Positions 51,112-60,059 of a DNA stretch of 64,000 nt are shown here, one piece after another. Position numbers and translations under genes: made by a program. Source of the stretch: Gaiellasilicea sp963749515 (lineage in GTDB: Bacteria; Actinomycetota; Thermoleophilia; Gaiellales; Gaiellaceae). Within the stretch, counting starts at the first letter, position 1. Each line of letters begins with the position of its first letter. Location of the stretch: contig CAVVMR010000001.1 of NCBI GenBank assembly GCA_963749515.1, forward strand, positions 930,001 through 994,000, written 5' to 3'. The notes below the pieces were generated by a model. That model was not told the DNA's origin and made no database searches. It saw nothing but the letters and a program-made list of their open reading frames with translations.

Positions 51112-52435
51112 AAGCACACGTTTTACTCTGGTTCGTACTTGTGCTTGTCCTGTTTGTGCCGTCGGCAGCTGAGGGCGCAGCGCCGTACGCGCCGATACCG
51201 ACTTGCTCACCAGGACCGGCGAATTGCCCCGGCTGGCATACCACCGACGTGACGATCACCTGGCAATACGAGCCGGGCTGGACCGACATCAACTGTCAAT
51301 CCGCACCCGTCCTGGTTGACACCGCAGTCGAACAGCGAACGTGCAGCTGTCTCGTACGGCCCGGACGACACTTATAGCCGCACGATCACGGTCAGGCGGG
51401 ACGCCACACCACCTCAGGTCACTGCTGCGACACCGTCCCGTGCTCCCGATTCTGGTGGGTGGTACAACAAGCCCCTGGCTGTTGCGTACGCCGGTACAGA
51501 TGGGACCTCAGGCATCGCCGTCGTGCACGAGCCCGACCTATGGTGGTGGCGACGGTGCCGCGGTGGCCGTCTCCGGAACGTGCAGTGATGTGGCAGGCAA
51601 CACGAGCGGGGCGACCAGCTTCGGCTTCAAGTACGACGCGACCCCGCCGGCCGTCACCGCGTCGCCGGACCGCAAGCCGGATGGCAAGGGCTGGTACCGG
51701 AAGCCGTTCACCGTCAGTTTCGCCGGTACGGACGCAACCTCGGGGATTGCAACGTGCTCGGCCCCGACGCGCTACGCAGGCCCCGACCGCGCGAAGGCGA
51801 CGCTCGTCGGCGCGTGCCGCGACGCGGCCGGGAACGCTGCGGAGGGGGGCCAGCCCTTCCAGTACGACGCGACGGCGCCGAAGCTGCCGGTGGCGAAGGC
51901 CGAGGTCGCGAAGGGGTTCGCGAAGATCGTCTGGAAGCGCTCGCCGGACGCGGTGCTCGTCGAGCTCGAGCGCTCACCCGGTATCAATGGCAGGAAGAAA
52001 ACCGTTGTCTATCAAGGCAACGGCGCAAGCTTTACGGACAAGACCGTGCGCGACGGCGTTCGCTACCGCTACGAGGTCAGAGCGAGCGACGTGGCGGGGA
52101 ACGTGGCGCAGAAGGCGGTCATTGCGACCGTCGACTTCCCCGCGCTCTACCGGCCGGTGGCCGGGGCAACGGTGCATGCGCCGATCGTCCTCGCCTGGGA
52201 CGCCGTCAAGGGAGCGAGCTACTACAACATCCAGCTCTACCGGAACAAGGTGAAGGTGCTGACCTTCTGGCCGAAGGCGCCGACCTTCCGGATCGGCAAG
52301 ACGTGGCGCTACGAGGGCAAGGTGCAACGACTTGCGCCGGGCCGGTACGACTGGTACGTCTGGGGCGCTCGCGGGACACGCGCGAAGCCGCAGTACGGCA
52401 AGCTCCTCGGCAGCAGCTCCTTCGTCGTCAAGTAG
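51108..52435 (+). pseudogene. Frameshifted Ig-like/Fn3-like surface protein gene
   Basis: Three consecutive frames encode one protein: signal peptide 'LLWFVLVLVLFVPSAAEG', a Cys-containing N-terminal domain, two copies of a bacterial Ig-like module (each with 'DATPP-VTA-P-R--D--GWY-KP' and 'GTD-TSGIA'), and a C-terminal Fn3-like domain ending 'GSSSFVVK'. The frame changes near 51345-51348 and again near 51520; each could be restored by removing one base, which also restores expected Cys-rich motifs (SCTSPTYGGG). Either a decayed gene or two assembly errors. The GTG start overlaps the upstream stop and has GGGAGG before it. Confidence 0.75.
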
Positions 52436-52835
52436 CCGTGTGGCCATCGGCCGGTGCGCTGGGGTGGACCAACTCGTAGCGGCGTAGCACCGCGCGGATC
52501 CGTCCGAGCAGCTCTGAGGTGCTGAACGGCTTCGTGACGTAGTCGTCTGCGCCGGCTTCGAGCCCGAGCACGACGTCCTGCTCCGAGTCTCTTGCGGTCA
52601 CCATGATGATCGGGACGTCGCTCTGTTCACGGATCGCGATGCACGCGTCCGTCCCGGACAGAACCGGTAGGCCGATGTCGAGCAGAATCAGATCAAGGGG
52701 GTGGGTCGTCGCGGCTTCGACCGCACTCTGTCCGTCGGCGGCGACTTCGACGAGGTACCCCTCCCGCTCGAGCGCGTACTCGAGACTCCTGACAAGCAGT
52801 GGCTCGTCGTCGACGACGAGGACACGCCGGCCCAT
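52428..52835 (-). CDS. Single-domain response regulator receiver
   Basis: A 135-residue receiver. The acidic pair is D9/D10 (VVDDEP), the phospho-acceptor D53 (LLDIG) and the conserved K102 (VTKPF). It ends after 'RIRAVLRR' with a short tail, so no DNA-binding domain follows, though sequence is close to OmpR-type receivers, including the regulator at 55170. It could be a phosphate relay or sink for the kinase at 53452. Its end overlaps the frameshifted gene. Confidence 0.85.
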   Translation of the reverse strand: MGRRVLVVDDEPLLVRSLEYALEREGYLVEVAADGQSAVEAATTHPLDLILLDIGLPVLSGTDACIAIREQSDVPIIMVTARDSEQDVVLGLEAGADDYVTKPFSTSELLGRIRAVLRRYELVHPSAPADGHTAT

Positions 52836-52876
52836 GGCCGCTCAGCAGCCCCCGCCGAGGGCCCGCCGGTTCGGCA

Positions 52877-53308
52877 TCAGGCGGCCTCCCAGTAGGCATC
52901 GAGAGCCGCTGCGATCGCTCCGACGAGGGCATGGGGCTCGAACGGTCTCGTCACCATGGTGACGTTTGGGCCGAGCGGGAGGGTCTCGGCGCCGTCGGTG
53001 ACGAGGATGATGGGGATCCGGTCGTCGAGCTGGGCCAACCGCTCAGCCAGCAGGATGCGACTCATGTCTCGGGCGCCGATCCCGAGGAGAAACGCGTCGT
53101 ACGCGCCCGATGCGGCGGCCCTGAGCGCCGATCTCCCGGTCGAGCACCATTGCACGTCGACGCCGGCGTCTTCGACGGTTGCCGCGACCAGCGCTGCGAC
53201 GAAGGCGTCGTCCTCGACGTGCAGCACGCGCCGTGGCGAATCCCCGAGCCGAACCGCCTGTGGCGAATCGATCGATTCTTGTTGCACGAGCGGGACCCCT
53301 TCCGTCAC
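52877..53308 (-). CDS. Degenerate (pseudo) receiver protein
   Basis: A 143-residue protein with a receiver-like fold: the acidic pocket 'HVEDDAFVAALV' (about 30-41) remains, but the phospho-acceptor Asp is Gly (LLGIG, residue 76) and the conserved Lys is Arg (VTRPF). It therefore cannot be phosphorylated in the normal way and probably works by protein contacts. The N-terminal 25 residues are extra and the start could be further inside. It lies 41 bases upstream of the intact receiver gene and could be co-transcribed with it. Confidence 0.7.
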   Translation of the reverse strand: MTEGVPLVQQESIDSPQAVRLGDSPRRVLHVEDDAFVAALVAATVEDAGVDVQWCSTGRSALRAAASGAYDAFLLGIGARDMSRILLAERLAQLDDRIPIILVTDGAETLPLGPNVTMVTRPFEPHALVGAIAAALDAYWEAA

Positions 53309-53451
53309 TCAGGGCAACCGTACTTGCGGAAGCCTCAGCGCAGCAGCCGAGAAGGCTCAAGATTCCGTGAGCAACGCCTGTGTCAGCGTGGATTGCGTTC
53401 GGGCTCGACCATCATGCGTTCGACTCGGACTTGGAGGGGAAGACTGCTCGT

Positions 53452-55170
53452 ATGCGGAGGGGTGGGTACTGGCTGGGGATGCGGTGGTGGCTGGCCGCGG
53501 CGTTCGCGCTCGTGGCCGCGATCACCGCCATTGCGGTCGTGCGCGTCACCGCCGCGCGTTCCGAGGATGCCTTCCGCAGAAACGCCGAGGAGTTCGCGAT
53601 CGGGAATTCCTTCGGCGCTGCGGTCCGCCTCGCCTCGGTGGTCGATCGTGCGTCGCTCGAGAGCGAGGCGACGCAGATCGCGCAGAACCGCCGGGTCTCG
53701 CTGTACCTGTTCGACGGTGAGGGTCGCGCGGTGACTCCGGAGCGTTCACGCGGGCTCCGGTTCGCCGATCTCCCGCAAGCCGACGAGGCGCTCGCTGCGG
53801 CGCTCGAGGGACGCCGGTTCGTCGGCAGCAGCGACGACGGCGCCGCGATCATCGTCGGCCTGCCGCTCCTGTCCAGCACGGCGGAAGCTCTCGTTGCCTA
53901 CTCGGTTCGGCCCGAGCTGCGCGAGCAACTAGGCATCGTCCGGGACGAGTCGGTCGAGGCCGCCTTGTGGGCGGTTCTCGTGGGTGCCGGCGCCGGTCTG
54001 CTCTTCGCGGTCTTCATCGGCCGACGGCTCGGCCGCATCGCGCAGACGGCCAGCGCGATCGAGAGCGGGGATTTCACGCGTGAGCTGAGCGATCGCTTCC
54101 CGGACGAGGTCGGCAGCCTCGCCCAGTCGGTCGATCGCATGCGGCTACGCCTCGAGGCTCTCGTGACGACTCTCCGGGAGGACAAGGAGCAGTTCGAGCA
54201 GCTCGTCGAGCGACTTCACGACGGTGTGCTGCTGGTCGATTCCGACGGGCACCTGGAGTACGCGAACTCACACGCGCGGCAGCTCTTTCGCGGCGCGGAA
54301 CGCGGCGCAGGGCTGGACGAGCTTCTCGGCGAGCCGGAGCTCATCGGCTTCATGCGCGCGCTTCTCGACGGCAGGAGCCCGGACGAGACGATCTACGTCC
54401 TCCGCGACAACAAGACCCTCCAGGTTTCCGGTGTCCCGGCTCACGGCCGCCGCGACGGCGCAATCCTCGTCGTCGCGGACGTGACCCAGCGCGAACGCAC
54501 GGAACGGGCACAGCGAGAGTTCGTCACCAACGCGGCGCACGAGCTGCGAACTCCGGTGGCCTCTATCGTCACCTCCATCGAAATGCTGCAGACAGGTGCG
54601 AAGGACGTACCGGAGCGACGCGATCAGTTCCTCGACTACATCGAGCGGGAGTCCAACCGCCTTACGAGGCTGACGCGCGCGCTCCTCGTGCTGGCACGCG
54701 CCGAGGCGGAGCAGGAACCCCCGAGGAGTGAACGGGTGACCCTCGGCCCCGTTCTCGAACGTGTGGCGGAGGACCTCGAGCCGCACGGCCCGGTGAACGT
54801 CACCGTTCAATGTGACCCCGACCTCACCGTCGCGACGGATCCGGAGCTGCTCGAGCAGGCGCTCCACAGCGTCGCCCAGAACGCGGAGCGTCACACGAAA
54901 CAGGGCTCGATCGTCATTCGAGGGCGTCAGGTCGATGACGCGCACGTCGCGGTGCATGTCATCGACACCGGCACGGGCATCGACGACGCCCAGCCGGAGC
55001 GATTGTTCGAGCGCTTCTACCGGGGCAACGGGGCCGACGGAGGTTTCGGCCTTGGGCTGGCGATCGCGGCCCAGTCGGTCCGCGCCGTCGGCGGGACGAT
55101 CGAGATACGCGCGAACGAGGAGGTCGGGACGACGGTGGAGGTCGTGTTGCCGGCGGGAGACGCGACCTGA
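53452..55170 (+). CDS. Sensor histidine kinase, PhoR-like with PAS domain
   Basis: A 572-residue membrane kinase: membrane helix 1 (about 11-31), extracytoplasmic sensor domain (about 32-170), helix 2 (about 172-190), HAMP (190-245), PAS-like domain (250-350), HisKA with phospho-acceptor H363 in NAAHELRTP, and HATPase_c (about 450-570) with 'NAERHT', 'DTGTGI' and 'GFGLGLAI'. The ATG was chosen because it directly precedes helix 1. It is coupled to the response-regulator gene by a one-base overlap, so the two form a cognate pair. Confidence 0.9.
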   Translation: MRRGGYWLGMRWWLAAAFALVAAITAIAVVRVTAARSEDAFRRNAEEFAIGNSFGAAVRLASVVDRASLESEATQIAQNRRVSLYLFDGEGRAVTPERSRGLRFADLPQADEALAAALEGRRFVGSSDDGAAIIVGLPLLSSTAEALVAYSVRPELREQLGIVRDESVEAALWAVLVGAGAGLLFAVFIGRRLGRIAQTASAIESGDFTRELSDRFPDEVGSLAQSVDRMRLRLEALVTTLREDKEQFEQLVERLHDGVLLVDSDGHLEYANSHARQLFRGAERGAGLDELLGEPELIGFMRALLDGRSPDETIYVLRDNKTLQVSGVPAHGRRDGAILVVADVTQRERTERAQREFVTNAAHELRTPVASIVTSIEMLQTGAKDVPERRDQFLDYIERESNRLTRLTRALLVLARAEAEQEPPRSERVTLGPVLERVAEDLEPHGPVNVTVQCDPDLTVATDPELLEQALHSVAQNAERHTKQGSIVIRGRQVDDAHVAVHVIDTGTGIDDAQPERLFERFYRGNGADGGFGLGLAIAAQSVRAVGGTIEIRANEEVGTTVEVVLPAGDAT

Positions 55171-55859
55171 TGAGTGCGCGGATTCTGGTCGTCGACGACG
55201 AGCCGGCTCTCCTCGCCGGGCTCTCGTATGCCCTCACGAGGGAGCAGTTCGAGGTCACGACGACCGGCACCGGACGCGAAGCACTCGCCGAGATCGACGC
55301 AGGCGAGTACGACCTGGTGATCCTCGATCTCATGCTGCCGGACGTGTCGGGCATCCAGGTGGCCCGAAAGCTCCGGGCACAGAGTGCCGTGCCGATCATC
55401 ATGCTGACCGCCAAGGATTCCGAGGCCGACAAGGTCATCGGGCTCGAAATGGGAGCCGACGACTACGTCACGAAGCCCTTCTCCGCTCTCGAGCTGGTCG
55501 GCCGCGTACGCGCGCTCCTGCGCCGGCGGGAGCTCGATCAGAACGACATCGGGCCGGTGCGACGCGTGGGGGCGCTCCGGATCGACATCGCGCGTCACGA
55601 GGTGAGCATCGAGGGGCGCAGGGTCAACCTGACGCCGTCCGAGTTCAAGGTGCTGCTGATGCTCGCGAGGAGGCCCGGACAGGTCGTCTCCAAGCGCGCG
55701 ATCCTCGAGGAGCTGTGGGACACGAAGCACGTCGCCGACGAGCATGCCTGTGACGTCCACATCTCGAACCTCCGGCGCAAGCTCGAGAGCAACCCGGCTC
55801 AGCCGGAACGGATCGTGACGGTGCGAGCGGCCGGCTACAAGCTGATGTCCGCCACCTGA
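55170..55859 (+). CDS. OmpR/PhoP-family response regulator (RegX3-like)
   Basis: A 229-residue regulator. Receiver: D10/D11 region (VVDDEP), phospho-acceptor D53 (ILDLMLP), K102 (VTKPF). C-terminal winged helix (about 130-227): 'LTPSEFKVLLMLARRPGQVVSK' in parts and recognition region 'VDVHISNLRRKLE' type (here CDVHISNLRRKLE), then 'VRAAGYKL'. It is activated by the upstream kinase. The phased CTTAC repeats before 39152 and 41245 have the form such regulators bind, a testable link. The stop is followed by an empty region. Confidence 0.92.
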   Translation: MSARILVVDDEPALLAGLSYALTREQFEVTTTGTGREALAEIDAGEYDLVILDLMLPDVSGIQVARKLRAQSAVPIIMLTAKDSEADKVIGLEMGADDYVTKPFSALELVGRVRALLRRRELDQNDIGPVRRVGALRIDIARHEVSIEGRRVNLTPSEFKVLLMLARRPGQVVSKRAILEELWDTKHVADEHACDVHISNLRRKLESNPAQPERIVTVRAAGYKLMSAT

Positions 55860-56155
55860 GCTCGAGGAGTGTCAGAAGATCCGCAGCGTTCCCTCAAGAT
55901 CGGACCGAATCCCTCCTCGGGGACTCGAGAATCGGGTTAGCTGGTGTGTGATGGCGATCGGCGCAGACGTGCAAACCACAGGCTCGATGCGGCGCGGCTC
56001 ACACCGGGGGGGTCTGGTGTGAAGCGAGCCGGGTATCTGAAGCACGACATCTGTGGTCGTCCGCCGTCGGCGACACGCGGGCGAGCATGCGGCTGCGGGC
56101 GGGCAGCCGCGTGCGCCCCTCGTGGCCGCCGCCGCTATTTCGCCAAACCCTCCTA
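55860..56155. other. Intergenic region, no gene supported
   Basis: About 300 bases between convergent transcription units. I see no convincing ORF or RNA. A bulged hairpin is formed by GGCTC/CACACC (about 55996-56005) with GGTGT and GAGCC (56016-56030) and could end transcription. Confidence 0.4.
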
Positions 56156-56488
56156 CTAGTAGTCGAACGCGAGGCCGAGCCGCGAGAGCTCGTGCTCGGC
56201 GTAGCGGCCCTCGATCGACGCCTCGAGGTCGAACTCCTCGACCACCTCAGGGTCCTTGCCGATCAGGTCGCGCACACCCGTCGGCAGCACCTGATCGGCC
56301 GCGTCCCGCGACTCGAAGAGGTAGAAGGCGCCCCAGCGCTCGCCCAGCGGGTCCGAGATCCACGCTTTGAAGCGCAGGCCTTCGACCTCTGCGAACTCGT
56401 CGGCGGCCTCGTCGCGGAGGTAGCGCCGAAGCTCCTCGATCGTCGTCTTCGAGTCGGCCAGGCCCCAGAGCACGATCCGAACGATCAT
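56156..56488 (-). CDS. YdhR-like small alpha/beta-barrel protein
   Basis: A 110-residue protein of the dimeric ferredoxin-like fold type. The pattern of 'RFKAWISDPLGERWGAFYLFES' and the following helix 'AADQVLP' resembles the putative mono-oxygenase YdhR family. No catalytic residues can be pointed to. It is followed on the minus strand (upstream) by a small protein gene 28 bases away and the carboxylase beta subunit, so they may share a transcript. Confidence 0.65.
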   Translation of the reverse strand: MIVRIVLWGLADSKTTIEELRRYLRDEAADEFAEVEGLRFKAWISDPLGERWGAFYLFESRDAADQVLPTGVRDLIGKDPEVVEEFDLEASIEGRYAEHELSRLGLAFDY

Positions 56489-56516
56489 CTCGAGTGAGGC
56501 CTGCTGGAGCCCACCG

Positions 56517-56798
56517 TCAGGTCGCGCGCACCTTCGCCAAGGTCGACTTCACCTGCCGGAGTACGTCCGCCTCGTCGTGCCCGAAGTCGTCCAGGTAGGA
56601 GTGGAGGGCCGACTCGAGGATCCGGAGATCCTCGGCGTCGAGCCCGATCCCGCGCGGCTGGTCCAGCCGGTCGACGATGAACTTCGCGTACCACGCCGGC
56701 CAGTCCTCGTCGCGGTGGCCGAGCTCCTTCTCGTAGACGGCATGGGCCGCCTCCGCTTCGCGTAGCTCGCTCGCCAGCTCCTCTGCCGTGATTGCCAT
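56517..56798 (-). CDS. Hypothetical small acidic helical protein
   Basis: A 93-residue protein, mainly helical and acidic, without signal or membrane segment. 'GHRDEDWPAWYAKFIVDRL' is a conserved-looking core. It lies 16 bases downstream of the carboxylase beta-subunit gene on the same strand, so it is probably co-transcribed. No family I can name with confidence. Confidence 0.55.
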   Translation of the reverse strand: MAITAEELASELREAEAAHAVYEKELGHRDEDWPAWYAKFIVDRLDQPRGIGLDAEDLRILESALHSYLDDFGHDEADVLRQVKSTLAKVRAT

Positions 56799-56814
56799 CG
56801 TGCCTTCTGCCTCC

Positions 56815-58371
56815 TTACATCCTGAAGATGCCGAACGTGCTCTCCGGGACGGGTCCGTTCAGCGCGGCCGAGATCCCGAGTGCGAGCACCCGGCGCGTGT
56901 CCCGCGGGTCGATGATCCCATCGTCCCAGAGGCGAGCGGTCGAGTAGTACGGATTGCCTTCAGCCTCGTACGTGGCGCGGATCTCGTCGGCGTCGGCGTC
57001 GCCGACCATCGTCAGGACGATCGCGGCCTGCTCGCCTCCCATGACGGAGATCCGGGCGTTCGGCCACATCCAGAGCTGACGCGGCCCGTAGGCGCGACCG
57101 CACATCGCGTAGTTGCCGGCGCCGAAGGAGCCGCCGGTGACGACGGTGAACTTGGGGACGTCGGCGCAGGCGACCGCGGTGACGAGCTTGGCGCCGTCCC
57201 GGGCGATCCCTCCCTCCTCGTACTCCTTGCCGACCATGAACCCGGTGATGTTCTGCAGGAAGACGAGCGGGATCTTTCGCTTCGCCGCCAGCTCGATGAA
57301 GTGCGCGCCCTTCTGGGCGGACTCCGCGAACAGCACGCCCTTGTTCGCCAGGATCGCGACGGGATACCCCTCGATCCGCGCGAAGCCGCAGACGAGCGTC
57401 TCGCCGTAGAGCGCCTTGAACTCGGCGAACCTGCTGCCGTCGACGATCCGGGCGATCAGCTCGTGCGCGTTCATCTCGTGCTTGAAGTCCTCTGGCACGA
57501 GGCCACAGAGATCGTTCGGGTCGAGTGCGGGCGGCTCCGGCGGCGCGACGTCCCACGGGAGCTCCTTGCGGCGGTGCAGGTTGCGGACGATCTGCCGCGC
57601 GAGCGCGAGCGCATGCTCGTCGGAGGTCGCGTAGTGGTCGGCGACTCCCGATCGCCGCGTGTGGACGTCGGCGCCGCCGAGCTCCTCGGCGGTCACGTCC
57701 TGGCCCGTCGCGGCCTTCACGAGCGGCGGGCCGCCGATGAAGATCGTCCCCGTGCCCTGCACGATCACCGTCTCGTCGCTCATCGCCGGCACGTAGGCGC
57801 CACCGGCGGTACAGGAGCCCATCACGACGGCGATCTGCGGGATCCCCTTCGCGGACATTCGCGCCTGGTTGTAGAAGATTCGCCCGAAGTGCTCCCGGTC
57901 CGGGAAGACCTCCGCCTGGAGCGGGAGGAACGCGCCGCCCGAGTCGACGAGGTAGATGCACGGCAGGTGGTTCTGCTCCGCCACCTCCTGGGCGCGAAGG
58001 TGCTTCTTCACGGTCAGCGGGAAGTAGGAGCCTCCCTTCACGGTCGCGTCGTTCGCGACGATCACGCACTCCTGGCTCTCGACGACGCCGATGCCCGTGA
58101 CGATTCCGGCGGAGGGAGCAGCGCCGTCGTACAGATCCCAGGCCGCAAGCGCGTTCAGCTCCAGGAAAGCCGTGCCGGGATCGACGAGCCGGTCGATCCG
58201 GTCGCGCGCCGTCAGCTTCCCGCGTGAGCGGTGGCGCTCGACGGACTTCTCGCCGCCGCCGCTCGCCACCTGCGACGTGCGCTCGCGCAGTTCGGCGACG
58301 AGCGCCTCCATCCGCTCGGCGCGGCGCGCGAACGTCTCGTCGCGTTCCACCTGCGAGGTGAGCAAAGCCAT
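56815..58371 (-). CDS. Methylcrotonyl-CoA carboxylase-type beta subunit (carboxyltransferase)
   Basis: A 518-residue carboxyltransferase with N- and C-terminal crotonase halves. MCC-beta marks are 'GGSYFPLTVKKHLRAQEVA', 'LPCIYLVDSGGAFLPLQAE', 'GSCTAGGAYVPAMSDE' and 'GADVHTRRSGVADH'. It moves the carboxyl group from carboxybiotin to 3-methylcrotonyl-CoA in leucine breakdown; a geranyl-CoA-type substrate is the main alternative. The biotin carboxylase partner may be at 36117. I chose the ATG at 58371; extra in-frame residues upstream would overlap the divergent HD-GYP gene. Confidence 0.9.
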   Translation of the reverse strand: MALLTSQVERDETFARRAERMEALVAELRERTSQVASGGGEKSVERHRSRGKLTARDRIDRLVDPGTAFLELNALAAWDLYDGAAPSAGIVTGIGVVESQECVIVANDATVKGGSYFPLTVKKHLRAQEVAEQNHLPCIYLVDSGGAFLPLQAEVFPDREHFGRIFYNQARMSAKGIPQIAVVMGSCTAGGAYVPAMSDETVIVQGTGTIFIGGPPLVKAATGQDVTAEELGGADVHTRRSGVADHYATSDEHALALARQIVRNLHRRKELPWDVAPPEPPALDPNDLCGLVPEDFKHEMNAHELIARIVDGSRFAEFKALYGETLVCGFARIEGYPVAILANKGVLFAESAQKGAHFIELAAKRKIPLVFLQNITGFMVGKEYEEGGIARDGAKLVTAVACADVPKFTVVTGGSFGAGNYAMCGRAYGPRQLWMWPNARISVMGGEQAAIVLTMVGDADADEIRATYEAEGNPYYSTARLWDDGIIDPRDTRRVLALGISAALNGPVPESTFGIFRM

Positions 58372-58376
58372 CGAAG

Positions 58377-59813
58377 GTGAGCCTAACGAACGCCTCATCC
58401 CTTGCCGATAACCGCGTCGTGCGGCGGGACACATTCAGAGCGCTACTGGTCGCGGCCGGGGCAGCTGCAATCTTGCCGCCCGCGGTGATCCACTTCGTGG
58501 CCCGCGACCAGGTGCAGCTCTCGAGCGAGACACACTTCTGGAGCGTCGTCCTCTCGGCGCTCGTCGCGACCGCAGCAGGGATTGCTCTCTCCTACGGTGG
58601 CTGGCGGCGCGGCGACGCGCGTGCGGTTCTCGTCGGCACTGCCTTCACCGTGATGGCCTCGCTGCTCGTCGTCCACGGCCTCGCGAGCCCCGGCTTCATC
58701 GTCGAAATGAACGGCGTCGTCTCGCTGACCGGCGCAGCGACGCTTCCCGTCGGCGCGGTCATCCTGGCGATCTCCGCCTGGCCGGGCGCGAACAGGCCGC
58801 ACGCGGTCACGCCCCTCCTCTGGCTGCAGGCGGGGCTGATGGTGGGTGTGATCGCGCTCGGAATCGCGGCGATGTGGCTGCCCAGCCTCGTCCCGTCCGT
58901 GCCCGAGGCTGCCAGCCCGGTGGCCGTCGCCACGCTCGTCGTCGGTCTTGCCTTCTACGGGCTGCTCGCACTACGGGCTCTCCATACCGTGCTGCTCACC
59001 CGGCGCCGTGCGGACCTGGCTGTCTTCGTCGGGCTCGTCTGGCTCGCCGGCGCGCTCGTTCCCGCGCTGATGCTGACCTACCTCGATCTCGCCTGGTGGC
59101 TCGGCCACGGGCTCGAGGTCGCGGGCGTGCTCCTCGTCGGGGCTCCGGTCGCCGCCGATCTCTTCCGCTCCTCGCCTTCCCGTCCACTCGCCGGCGACCT
59201 CAAGGGCGCCGAGCTGGTCTCGGCCGAGGAGGCGTTCCTCGGCTCCCAGGTCGGCGGCCTCATGCGCATGCTCGCCGAGAAGGACGAGTACACCGAAGGG
59301 CACACGCGCCGCGTCGCGCTGCTCGCGGTCGCCGTGGGGGAGGAGCTCGGCCTCCCGCCGGCTCGCCTGCGCGAGCTCGCCACGGGCGGCCTGCTCCACG
59401 ACATCGGCAAGCTCTCGGTGCCCGACGAGGTGCTGCAGAAGCCCGCCGCACTCGACGACGACGAGTACGCGCTCGTTCAGCGGCATGCGGTCTGGGGCGA
59501 CTCGCTCCTCGGCCGGCTCGGATTCTCATCGCGTGTCCGCGTCCTCGTGCGCGACCACCACGAGCGGCTCGACGGCAGCGGCTATCCCAACGGCGCCATT
59601 TCGCTTTCCCTCGAGACGCGGGTGCTGGCCGTCTGCGACGTCTACGACGCGCTTCGCTCGGAACGCGTCTACCGCGAGGCGTGGTCACACGAGCGTGCGC
59701 TCGCACTCCTCGGGGAAGAGGATGGCGCTCTTTTCTGCCCGCGCTGCGTCGAAGCACTCGAGGCCGTCCTGGTGCGGAGCGGCGCTGCCGGCCCGGTTGC
59801 CGTCGCGGTCTAG
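58377..59813 (+). CDS. Membrane HD-GYP protein, probable c-di-GMP phosphodiesterase
   Basis: A 478-residue protein. Residues about 20-255 hold seven or eight membrane helices (a MASE-like sensor); the C-terminus is an HD-GYP domain with 'EKDEYTEGHTRRV', 'GLLHDIGKLSVPD' and 'HHERLDGSGYP'. The GYP motif and metal-binding His/Asp are intact, so c-di-GMP hydrolysis is likely. Only five bases separate it from the divergent carboxylase gene if GTG 58377 is used; GTG 58419 is a reasonable later start. The tail (about 440-478) has Cys-Pro-x-Cys. Confidence 0.88.
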   Translation: MSLTNASSLADNRVVRRDTFRALLVAAGAAAILPPAVIHFVARDQVQLSSETHFWSVVLSALVATAAGIALSYGGWRRGDARAVLVGTAFTVMASLLVVHGLASPGFIVEMNGVVSLTGAATLPVGAVILAISAWPGANRPHAVTPLLWLQAGLMVGVIALGIAAMWLPSLVPSVPEAASPVAVATLVVGLAFYGLLALRALHTVLLTRRRADLAVFVGLVWLAGALVPALMLTYLDLAWWLGHGLEVAGVLLVGAPVAADLFRSSPSRPLAGDLKGAELVSAEEAFLGSQVGGLMRMLAEKDEYTEGHTRRVALLAVAVGEELGLPPARLRELATGGLLHDIGKLSVPDEVLQKPAALDDDEYALVQRHAVWGDSLLGRLGFSSRVRVLVRDHHERLDGSGYPNGAISLSLETRVLAVCDVYDALRSERVYREAWSHERALALLGEEDGALFCPRCVEALEAVLVRSGAAGPVAVAV

Positions 59814-60059
59814 AAGCGCGCCAGCCGATGGAACGTGTAGGAATCCTCCATTCGGGGGATAAGAGGACTGCACTGTTCGCGCCGAGAACAGGAGTACCGA
59901 TGATCCGCTACTCGCTCATGTCCCGTCTTGGTCTCGCAGAGCCCCTCGTGCGGCTCGCGCGTACGATCGAGAACTCGAATCGGGCTGCGGCATCTCGGCA
60001 CTCCGTGCGACCGCGTCTCCGTCTCGACGCGCGCCCAGGCGAACGTCCCGTCTGACGAT

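Noticed and set aside
51108..52435. Programmed ribosomal frameshifting
   Set aside because: Two separate shifts are needed and neither site shows a slippery heptamer or a following structure.
59814..60059. A short minus-strand open frame between the HD-GYP and RodZ-C-like genes
   Set aside because: About 63 codons, no RBS, no recognisable features; the region is left without a gene.
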